From Ornithinibacillus caprae (GTDB lineage: Bacteria; Bacillota; Bacilli; Bacillales; Amphibacillaceae): a stretch of 64,000 nt of DNA. A model generated the notes under the pieces. The model was not told where the DNA came from, made no database searches, and saw nothing but the letters and a program-made list of their open reading frames with translations. The DNA lies in contig NZ_WOCA01000003.1 of the NCBI RefSeq assembly GCF_009728145.1, forward strand, positions 124,001 through 188,000, written 5' to 3'. The position numbers were made by a program, and so were the translations under genes. Shown one piece after another: positions 58,292 to 64,000 of this stretch. Position 1 is the first letter of the stretch. Every line of letters starts with the position of its first letter.

Positions 58292-59691
58292 CCTTTCACC
58301 TCCAACAGTGCCTTCGCTTTATGAATCGTTTCCTCGTATTCATTCTGTGGAACAGAATCAAGCACAATCCCCGCTCCAGCTTGAACATAAGCTGTATTTG
58401 CTTTAATGACCATGGTTCGAATCGCTAACGCAAAATCAAATTCACCTGTAACATTGATGTAACCAACTGCCCCTGCATACACCCCTCTTTTCGATACTTC
58501 TAATTCATTGATGATTTGCATGGCACGAATTTTCGGAGCACCAGATACTGTTCCCGCTGGTAAACAAGATAGTAACGCATCTAACCGAGATACATTTTTG
58601 CGTAGCTTTCCTTTTACTTCGGAAACGATGTGCATAACATGTTTATACCGCTCCACCGTTAAAAACTTGGTAAGCTCCACACTTCCAATCTCACAAACTC
58701 GCCCTAAATCATTTCTTCCCAAATCTACTAACATCCGATGCTCAGCAAGTTCTTTTTCATCAGAAAGTAAATCTTTTTCTAACTGTTGGTCTTCTTCCTC
58801 TGTCATCCCACGTCTACGAGTTCCCGCAATTGGATTCGTTAACACGTGTTCTCCTTTAACTGATACCAGACTTTCAGGAGAAGCTCCTAATACCAAATAA
58901 TCATCAAAATCGATATAAAACATATATGGAGAAGGGTTCGTCCTTCTTAGTTTGCGATAGAAGGAAAAAGGACTACCTTTAAATTCTGCTTGTAGGCGTT
59001 GGGAAAGAACGACTTGAAAAATATCACCTCTTTTTATATGTTCTTGTGCCTTCTTTACCTTCTCCTCAAATACTGCTTTTTTAATAGTCGAATGGAAAGA
59101 GCTTGTATTTGCAATTTCCCTGGAAAATTCCTGCTTAGACGGTGTCTTGAGGTCTTCTTCCATTTGGTGAAGCTTCTTTGCCATTTGCTCTTCGGTTCCA
59201 TTTCCAGATAGGTCAAGGAAAACAAGATATATTTTTTGTAATTGGTGATCCATGACAACCACTTGCTCGTAAAACATCAGATGTGCATCCGGCATTTCCA
59301 TATCATCAGCAGGAGTCCCACCAATATTTTCATACTGGCGAATGGCATCGTACCCTATATAGCCAACACCTCCTCCATAAAATGGAAAGGGTAATGACCT
59401 ATCAAAACTACTCAAATGTTGGTGAATAGCATCTATGATCGTGAGTTTTTGTGTACACCTTACTCCTTCTTGAATACGATGAATCTCACATTCGCCTCCA
59501 ACTGCTTTTAACTCTAGGTAAGGATCGCTTCCAATAAAGGAATATCGACCAGATTTCTCATGCTTTAATGAGCTTTCTAATAAAAATTTGCGCTTGCCTG
59601 ACAGTCGATGAAAAATGGAAATTGGTGTTAACGTATCACCTTCCATTTCCTTTACTTTTAATGGATTGGATTTAACTGCCCTTGGATCCAT
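58288..59691 (-). CDS. trpE: Anthranilate synthase component I
   Basis: A 467-residue chorismate-utilising enzyme. KFLLESSLKHEKSGRYSFIG contains the LLES feedback-inhibition motif for tryptophan, FQVVLSQRLQAEF begins the catalytic domain, TNPIAGTRRRGMTEEEDQQL, VDLGRNDLGRVCEIGSVELT, VMHIVSEVKGKL and PAGTVSGAPKIRAMQIINEL are catalytic-domain signatures. It makes anthranilate from chorismate with TrpG. ATG at 59691 follows AAGGAGGGAAAATGAC. First gene of the operon, controlled by two T-boxes. Confidence 0.98.
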   Translation of the reverse strand: MDPRAVKSNPLKVKEMEGDTLTPISIFHRLSGKRKFLLESSLKHEKSGRYSFIGSDPYLELKAVGGECEIHRIQEGVRCTQKLTIIDAIHQHLSSFDRSLPFPFYGGGVGYIGYDAIRQYENIGGTPADDMEMPDAHLMFYEQVVVMDHQLQKIYLVFLDLSGNGTEEQMAKKLHQMEEDLKTPSKQEFSREIANTSSFHSTIKKAVFEEKVKKAQEHIKRGDIFQVVLSQRLQAEFKGSPFSFYRKLRRTNPSPYMFYIDFDDYLVLGASPESLVSVKGEHVLTNPIAGTRRRGMTEEEDQQLEKDLLSDEKELAEHRMLVDLGRNDLGRVCEIGSVELTKFLTVERYKHVMHIVSEVKGKLRKNVSRLDALLSCLPAGTVSGAPKIRAMQIINELEVSKRGVYAGAVGYINVTGEFDFALAIRTMVIKANTAYVQAGAGIVLDSVPQNEYEETIHKAKALLEVKG

Positions 59692-59760
59692 GTCATTTTC
59701 CCTCCTTATTTTTTATGGTGGAATCCTTGGATTCCCTAAGTAAAATACAAAGTTACCTAC

Positions 59761-60090
59761 AAATAAAAAATCCCCCAACTACACAGAAAACGTGTAATTG
59801 GAGAACGGAGTCGCCGCGGTGCCATCTCACATTAGATTGAAACAATCAATCTCTCTTCTTCGGGACGAGAATAGTAGTTATCTTTGGCAGGGGATAATTC
59901 CTGATCTGCTTAGAAAATTTCTGATACCCTATCCTTTTAACGGTGGAATTCCGAGCTTCCCTACTTATTAGTTGTTCAAAAAGCCTCTCATAAGTCCATT
60001 CGGTACGTCCTATCATGCTAAGCTCTCACCTACGCCTAGCTCTCTGTAATGAATCAGACATACGTACTACTCTTATTTAACGATTTTGAT
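59761..60090 (-). promoter_or_regulatory. Tryptophan T-box leader, proximal copy
   Basis: Read leftward: the AGAGAGCTAGGCG / GGTGAGAGC stem I hallmark near 60045-60018, then the specifier loop GAA-UGG-ACUUAUGAG with UGG complementary to 59996-59998, a long central part, the T-box core AUGGCACCGCGG (complement of about 59814-59825) and a terminator stem CCAATTACACG ... GTGTAGTTGG (complement of 59775-59800) followed by ATTTTTTATTT. Uncharged tRNATrp should stabilise the antiterminator and permit transcription of trpE. Confidence 0.95.
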
Positions 60091-60114
60091 ATGAAGTTGT
60101 GTTGGTAAAAAATA

Positions 60115-60410
60115 CAAAAAGGGTTCCTCATCCAAAGGACGAGGAACCCGTGGTGCCACCTTCATTAATTGCAAATTGCAATTCACTTTACGTATATCTA
60201 CACTATAGTAGCTTTAATATACGTCTCTTGTAACGATGAGATATTCGCCAAAGCCTACTATCAATTGCTTGTGTTCGGTTTAGAGGCTCCGAAGGCCATT
60301 CACTCTCATGTTAGCACTGATTTGCACCAACCACCAGCTCTCTAAAGCTTCCATAAAAGCTACTCTTCTTCTTCAACACCCAATATTCATTTTTCGAACA
60401 ATTTTTATTG
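60115..60410 (-). promoter_or_regulatory. Tryptophan T-box leader, distal copy
   Basis: Read leftward from the promoter: AGAGAGCTGGTGG / TTGGTG stem I hallmark near 60345-60320, specifier GUGAA-UGG-CCUUCGGAGC with UGG complementary to 60296-60298, then the T-box core GGTGGCACCACGG (complement of about 60148-60160) and the terminator GGGTTCCTCGTCC ... GAGGAACCC (complement of 60121-60149) followed by TTTTTG. It lies directly upstream of the proximal T-box, so transcription must pass two tRNATrp-dependent gates. Confidence 0.95.
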
Positions 60411-60416
60411 TTTACT

Positions 60417-60445
60417 ATAATAAAACGATAAAATAAAAAAGTCAA
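60417..60445 (-). promoter_or_regulatory. Sigma-A promoter of the trp operon
   Basis: On the minus strand TTGACT (complement of 60440-60445), a 17-nt spacer and TATTAT (complement of 60417-60422). Transcription would start near 60410, right at the 5' end of the distal T-box. No TRAP-type GAG/UAG repeat array is apparent in the leader. Confidence 0.9.
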
Positions 60446-60465
60446 CACCCTTTTTTGTTTTGAAA

Positions 60466-60506
60466 GGTGCCTGTCACTTGTCGAAATTCGACAAGTGACA
60501 GGCACC
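60466..60506. repeat. Family-A palindrome, copy 9
   Basis: 41-nt copy with AAT centre, between the trp promoter (20 nt away) and the stop of the gene at 60514 (8 nt away). It may end transcription of that gene before the trp promoter. Confidence 0.92.
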
Positions 60507-60513
60507 TATCGAA

Positions 60514-60897
60514 TTAAACATATTCTTCAAAGCGTTTATGAAGCTGGGTAAGCTCTTCTTTGGTTATCCAGCTGTGTTTGATTCTTGATTTCTGTCCATT
60601 TTTTAAAATTAAATCTGTAAATCTTTCTTTTACTTCATGCTTTTCAATTTGCTCTAATGATATTTCCTTCTTACCAATTAATCTTCTAAAGATAGTTATC
60701 GTTTTATTACTTACCACTAGATATGGCACCTTCGTAATTCGAATGTAAGTGACACCTAATACCGTGTTAATTACTGCTAAAAGTAAAGATAAGAAAGAGC
60801 CACCAAGTGATACATTTAATAAAAATAAAACAGCCAGCAGTAACCATATGTAGCCAATTTTATCCCATCTTGGTTGATCCGCAAAATTAATATTCAT
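60514..60897 (-). CDS. Membrane protein with cytoplasmic PH-like tail
   Basis: About 127 residues. Two hydrophobic helices (about 14-31 and 34-53, YIWLLLAVLFLLNVSLGGSF) are followed by YIRITKVPYLVVSNKTITIF, RRLIGKKEISLEQIEKHEVK and DLILKNGQKSRIKHSWIT, a beta-rich domain like bacterial PH/EbsA domains. ATG at 60897 follows GGAGGTAGGGATT; the frame is open further upstream. Function unknown. Confidence 0.72.
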   Translation of the reverse strand: MNINFADQPRWDKIGYIWLLLAVLFLLNVSLGGSFLSLLLAVINTVLGVTYIRITKVPYLVVSNKTITIFRRLIGKKEISLEQIEKHEVKERFTDLILKNGQKSRIKHSWITKEELTQLHKRFEEYV

Positions 60898-60925
60898 AAT
60901 CCCTACCTCCCTCCTTTTAGCCTTA

Positions 60926-61456
60926 CTAAATGATCCCCTTTTTCTTTCCAAATTCTATTAACCCTTCATAAGGATCTCCGACTATTCCAAGAACCTCACA
61001 AAAAGCTGGTTCCGTCTTGATACCTTGCTTCTTTAATTGAATTACTTTTTTTCTTAAACCAGGCACCTCTTCTAGTAGTACCTTTTCAATGACCATATGC
61101 AAGTATGCATATTGTTTTTCTACCGGCTGCCTCTGTCCAAATAATTCATATTCCATTCCTAGATCTGTAAAATTTGCTTTAATAATTGGTTGATTTCTTA
61201 TCGTTTTACGTTTAATTCGAAAACCCTCAAGGTCCCCATAAAGTACTTTAACCTTCTCTTCAAATCCATTAAAATCATAAACTTCTAAAATAATATCCAT
61301 ATCCGATCCATCCACATCAATCCCAATCGGAAACGTCCCACAAAGGACCGGATTGTACTCTGATAAATCGGAAATTATTTCCAGGTGCCTGTCACTTGTC
61401 GAATTTCGACAAGTGACAGGCACTCCCCGATTTTTCTTTTGATGATCCATCATCAT
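60926..61456 (-). CDS. DUF4269 family protein with palindrome-coded N-terminus
   Basis: A 176-residue frame. From about residue 26 it is a DUF4269 nucleotidyltransferase-like protein: SDLSEYNPVLCGTFPIGIDV, DGSDMDIILEVYDFNGFEEK, KANFTDLGMEYELFGQRQPV and KKQGIKTEPAFCEVLGI. Residues about 12-25 (VPVTCRNSTSDRHL) are encoded by a family-A palindrome, and the usual N-terminal helix of DUF4269 is absent. The gene starts at ATG 61456 overlapping the upstream stop. The frame is open, but the protein may be impaired. Confidence 0.82.
   Translation of the reverse strand: MMMDHQKKNRGVPVTCRNSTSDRHLEIISDLSEYNPVLCGTFPIGIDVDGSDMDIILEVYDFNGFEEKVKVLYGDLEGFRIKRKTIRNQPIIKANFTDLGMEYELFGQRQPVEKQYAYLHMVIEKVLLEEVPGLRKKVIQLKKQGIKTEPAFCEVLGIVGDPYEGLIEFGKKKGII
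61384..61424. repeat. Family-A palindrome, copy 10, inside the DUF4269 gene
   Basis: 41-nt copy with TTT centre; the last base of the right arm is T in place of C. It lies inside the reading frame of the DUF4269 gene close to its 5' end, whereas all other copies are intergenic. Confidence 0.92.
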
Positions 61457-61911
61457 TCATACCACGCTTTCTGAGGGCGGTTGGCTGGGTATCCTACGGT
61501 TTCTCGATATTGCTTTCTTTCTTCTGTGAAATCAAACCATTGCTTTGTGCAACTAGGATCATTAGCATAGTGAATAACACAACGGATTTGATCTTCTACA
61601 CAACTGTCTGTCCATACACCTAATTGCTGCTCTAACTCGTCCAGCAATGCTGCTCCATCTTTATATTTAATATCCTCTAAAGAATACATATGCAGGTGAT
61701 CCACTAATTTTTCCGCTAATTTATTTCCAATAGATGGAACTGATTGAAATTCAGCAAGTCCCTTTATGCTCCTTGCTCTCTCCCTTGAAACCTCCAACAC
61801 TTGAACCAGTTGCTCTATACTCAGCGCTGCAACATCTCTCAATTTAATTTTAGCTTTACGTAATTTTAGTTTTTCTTCATCAGTTAATGGTAATTTTGGA
61901 TTAGAGCTCAT
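61453..61911 (-). CDS. Helix-hairpin-helix (Cdd1/pathogenicity locus) protein
   Basis: A 152-residue protein: KIKLRDVAALSIEQLVQVLE, RARSIKGLAEFQSVPSIGNK forms the HhH DNA-binding turn, LVDHLHMYSLEDIKYKDGAA, then LEQQLGVWTDSCVEDQIRCV with the Cys pair of the Cdd1 family. Of unknown function, possibly nucleic-acid-related. It overlaps the upstream membrane protein gene by 4 nt and the DUF4269 gene by 4 nt, forming a three-gene unit. Confidence 0.87.
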   Translation of the reverse strand: MSSNPKLPLTDEEKLKLRKAKIKLRDVAALSIEQLVQVLEVSRERARSIKGLAEFQSVPSIGNKLAEKLVDHLHMYSLEDIKYKDGAALLDELEQQLGVWTDSCVEDQIRCVIHYANDPSCTKQWFDFTEERKQYRETVGYPANRPQKAWYE

Positions 61912-62534
61912 AAACGGTCCCCTTTCTTTCGATAGGATATAACGACCCCTTTGCCTGTCTTTCCTATCTGTTTCTTATAATTAAATAAAATTGATGCATG
62001 TACAATTCGTTTATATTGCTTTCTTTTCTTCAATACCTTACTACGGTCGATAAAAAGTAGTGAAAAAGCCTCCCACAGAAAGATCCATCCACCGACAGTT
62101 AAGCTTAAAATAAAAAGCTTCCACAAGATTTCATCATGCTGTAATGTCTGAAAAAAAATTGATGGAACAGTGAATAAAAAAGAAACGGATATATATAAAA
62201 CCATTCGTTTTCGTTTTGTTATAAATTCATTATCCAGCAAAAAAAGTTGAAAACTAAAATAGTTTCTTATTCCTTCTTCTATTTCCTTTTCCATCCTAAC
62301 GTCTTTTATCTCATCTGCCATATTAAATTCTAACGCAATTTTTTGATGAGAAGGAATGTCATTCATACAATCCTCTAGAAATGATTTAATATTAGCATTT
62401 AAATCAATTATATTATATACAGAAGGTTTTAAGGATGTAAAAACATCATGATACCCTTGAACAGAAATGTCGATCATATAGTCGCCTGTTATTGGATCAA
62501 TTGTGTAAAACTGTTCTAAAAAGCGATGCTTCAT
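61908..62534 (-). CDS. Hypothetical membrane protein
   Basis: About 208 residues: a soluble N-terminal half (FYTIDPITGDYMIDISVQGY, LEDCMNDIPSHQKIALEFNM) followed by two membrane helices (about 115-135 and 142-165, VGGWIFLWEAFSLLFIDRSK) and a basic C-terminus. ATG at 62534 follows GGGAGGGATTAC. No family recognised. First gene of the HhH/DUF4269 unit. Confidence 0.68.
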   Translation of the reverse strand: MKHRFLEQFYTIDPITGDYMIDISVQGYHDVFTSLKPSVYNIIDLNANIKSFLEDCMNDIPSHQKIALEFNMADEIKDVRMEKEIEEGIRNYFSFQLFLLDNEFITKRKRMVLYISVSFLFTVPSIFFQTLQHDEILWKLFILSLTVGGWIFLWEAFSLLFIDRSKVLKKRKQYKRIVHASILFNYKKQIGKTGKGVVISYRKKGDRL

Positions 62535-62603
62535 GTAATCCCTCCCGTTCTTCATAAAAGAACCCTACTTACATGAATACACAAATCTTATCGAAAATAT
62601 GAC

Positions 62604-62644
62604 GGTGCCTGTCACTTGTCGAATTTCGACAAGTGACAGGCACC
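62604..62644. repeat. Family-A palindrome, copy 11
   Basis: 41-nt copy with TTT centre, 2 nt after the stop of the Nudix gene at 62647 and 70 nt ahead of the membrane protein start. The rightmost copy seen. Confidence 0.92.
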
Positions 62645-62646
62645 AC

Positions 62647-63120
62647 CTAAGTTTTCTTTATGTAGGTTGCTTGTGGACTATTTGTTTGTTCACTCCATAC
62701 GGTTTGAACTTCAAAGCTTTCCGGCTCAAAGAACAATTCAAACCGCTTGCGAATATCTTCTTGCATCGGCAAATTTTTTGCTTCTTCAATTTTCACCCAA
62801 TGCAACTCCCCTTCAGGTGGATCGTCCAGCAATTCCCCCGAAAAATGGTTCGTCCAGTAATTCATCATGATGTATCGAGCACGAATAGTGGGATTTACAA
62901 ACTCCGAAATCCCCTTAAATATAAGATTTCTAACTTCAAGCCCAGTTTCTTCTTTCACTTCACGAATAGCCCCATCAACAAAGCTTTCAGGAAACTCCAC
63001 CTTCCCACCTGGAGGAAGGTAGCCCTTAAAATGATCATGCTGTCTATTCATTAATAACACTTCATCTCCATCTTGGATCATGACAACGGTCCAAAATTTA
63101 TATTTTACTGCTTGATTCAT
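62647..63120 (-). CDS. Nudix hydrolase (MutT-like)
   Basis: A 157-residue Nudix protein: FWTVVMIQDGDEVLLMNRQH, then PPGGKVEFPESFVDGAIREV with KEETGLEV (about 36-63), an exact Gx5Ex7REUxEExGU box. The following FKGISEFVNPTIRARYIMMN and LDDPPEGELHWVKIEEAKNL are usual for 8-oxo-dGTPase-like branches of Bacilli. AGAGGAGTATGTT ribosome site. Confidence 0.93.
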   Translation of the reverse strand: MNQAVKYKFWTVVMIQDGDEVLLMNRQHDHFKGYLPPGGKVEFPESFVDGAIREVKEETGLEVRNLIFKGISEFVNPTIRARYIMMNYWTNHFSGELLDDPPEGELHWVKIEEAKNLPMQEDIRKRFELFFEPESFEVQTVWSEQTNSPQATYIKKT

Positions 63121-63138
63121 AACATACTCCTCTACTAA

Positions 63139-63669
63139 TCACACAGAAATCTGATATTTACTATGCTGTCCATAAATAGATGCAATTCCTACTAGCTCAT
63201 AATTTCTTTGATAATAATCATTTAAACCCTTATTACTCGCTAGACAGTCAAAACGGACATATTTCTTCTGCTGTTCTTTCACATATCCTTTTGCCCATTC
63301 CATTAATGTTTCACCTATATTTCTACCTTTTAAATCACGATGCACAACGATTCGATGTAAATATACCACATCAGAGTCATGTGCTTTGTCTCCCCAAATA
63401 TCACAATCCCATTCATTCGGACTGTCCTCAAGTGTAACAGACGCAATTACCTTTCCTTCTTTTTCTACAATGTATGTAGTTCCGTTTTCGATCGACTCAA
63501 TAACCTCAGCTTTATTTCCATCCAAATCATGAATATAGTAATCCCACTGTGTCGTATTTTTTGTCTGTAGCCATTTAGCTGCCTGCTGTAACAATTGTAA
63601 AACATGATCTAGATCTTCATACGTAGCTTGTCTGAAATTCAATTTCTCCTTCTCAATCATTAACTTCAA
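63139..63669 (-). CDS. GNAT acetyltransferase
   Basis: A 176-residue acetyltransferase: FRQATYEDLDHVLQLLQQAA, YIVEKEGKVIASVTLEDSPN, LHRIVVHRDLKGRNIGETLM with the acetyl-CoA motif KGRNIG, and FDCLASNKGLNDYYQRNYEL as motif B. Start TTG at 63669 with GGAG 10 nt upstream, or the ATG three codons later. It is 18 nt upstream of the Nudix gene, likely co-transcribed. Confidence 0.9.
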   Translation of the reverse strand: MKLMIEKEKLNFRQATYEDLDHVLQLLQQAAKWLQTKNTTQWDYYIHDLDGNKAEVIESIENGTTYIVEKEGKVIASVTLEDSPNEWDCDIWGDKAHDSDVVYLHRIVVHRDLKGRNIGETLMEWAKGYVKEQQKKYVRFDCLASNKGLNDYYQRNYELVGIASIYGQHSKYQISV

Positions 63670-63769
63670 TGACTATCAACTCCACTTCCCATGATATTTT
63701 TCAATAGATCTCTCCAATAATTTCTATATCTCTCATTAGAATAACCTAACTTTGAAAATCTTCATATGA

Positions 63770-63961
63770 CTACTTATCCTTTAATTCCCTAACTTCTTCT
63801 TCCAATCGTTCAACCCTTTTTTGCAAATCATGATTGGAGACATTCTCACCTTTTGACTGATTACGTTTAATAACGATACCGATAAACCCAATAAATCCTA
63901 TAAAGACTACTGAGAATAGGACTAAAATAATAAAAGGTAAAAGATCAGAAAATTCCACCAC
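63770..63961 (-). CDS. Small membrane protein with coiled-coil tail
   Basis: A 63-residue protein with one helix (about 7-31, LLPFIILVLFSVVFIGFIGF) and a cytoplasmic coiled coil LQKRVERLEEEVRELKDK with a leucine/valine heptad. GTG start at 63961 after GAGGTGGTGTG. No family recognised; layout is like the DUF4083-like protein at 18431. Confidence 0.62.
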   Translation of the reverse strand: MVEFSDLLPFIILVLFSVVFIGFIGFIGIVIKRNQSKGENVSNHDLQKRVERLEEEVRELKDK

Positions 63962-64000
63962 ACCACCTCATTAAGTTTCAATTATTTTCCTATAAATAGT

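Noticed and set aside
59700-60420. TRAP-regulated trp attenuator as in B. subtilis
   Set aside because: No run of GAG/UAG triplets is present; two T-box leaders with UGG specifiers explain the region.

Overview
The window is AT-rich Gram-positive DNA from an endospore-forming member of the Bacillaceae. The evidence is a Spo0E-family phosphatase, a YjzC homologue, a probable gamma-type small acid-soluble spore protein, a SpoIIP-type amidase domain, strong AGGAGG ribosome sites, tandem tryptophan T-boxes, a BCCT osmolyte carrier and many Bacillus-type small families (YoaP, DUF1048, DUF4083, GrpB, DinB). I cannot fix the genus by eye; the Oceanobacillus/Virgibacillus neighbourhood is a guess.

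Layout. 1-4.1 kb holds a broken acetyltransferase and a leftward PadR / DUF1048 / DrrAB-type ABC exporter / DUF1048 / DUF1048 operon. 4.2-39.8 kb is an accessory tract of mostly leftward, mostly single-gene units: acetyltransferases, Nudix hydrolases, methyltransferases, nucleotidyltransferase-fold proteins, DinB proteins, hydrolases, lipoproteins, small membrane proteins and several decayed genes. A recurring intergenic module (terminator-like hairpin, sometimes a longer hairpin, then a conserved AT-rich box) separates many of these units, about eleven copies between 0.6 and 39.8 kb. Embedded in the tract are a PadR-HAAS pair (15.7-17.0 kb), a winged-helix/TPR regulator with an MFS exporter (30.9-33.4 kb) and an ECF sigma gene with a membrane-anchored SpoIIP-like partner (35.4-36.8 kb).

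39.9-53 kb holds an AlaX-type alanyl-tRNA editing protein, CBO0543-type membrane proteins, a MEDS / XRE-MEDS pair facing Spo0E, a BCCT transporter, a DUF5667 surface protein, a kinase-like phosphotransferase, a TVP38 membrane protein and a spore protein. From 41.2 to 62.6 kb a second, unrelated repeat appears: a near-perfect palindrome of about 41 bp, eleven copies, one of them inside the coding frame of a DUF4269 gene.

53.3-60.5 kb is a complete seven-gene tryptophan operon trpEGDCFBA with overlapping genes, a strong sigma-A promoter and two tandem T-box leaders, both with a UGG (Trp) specifier. The window closes with a helix-hairpin-helix/DUF4269 group, a Nudix hydrolase, an acetyltransferase and a small coiled-coil membrane protein.

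Four genes (at 291, 12366, 36781 and 50864) each look whole except for a single missing A in a coding-strand A-run, so either recent decay or homopolymer sequencing error is at work. All repeat and motif comparisons were made by eye, and no database search was possible.
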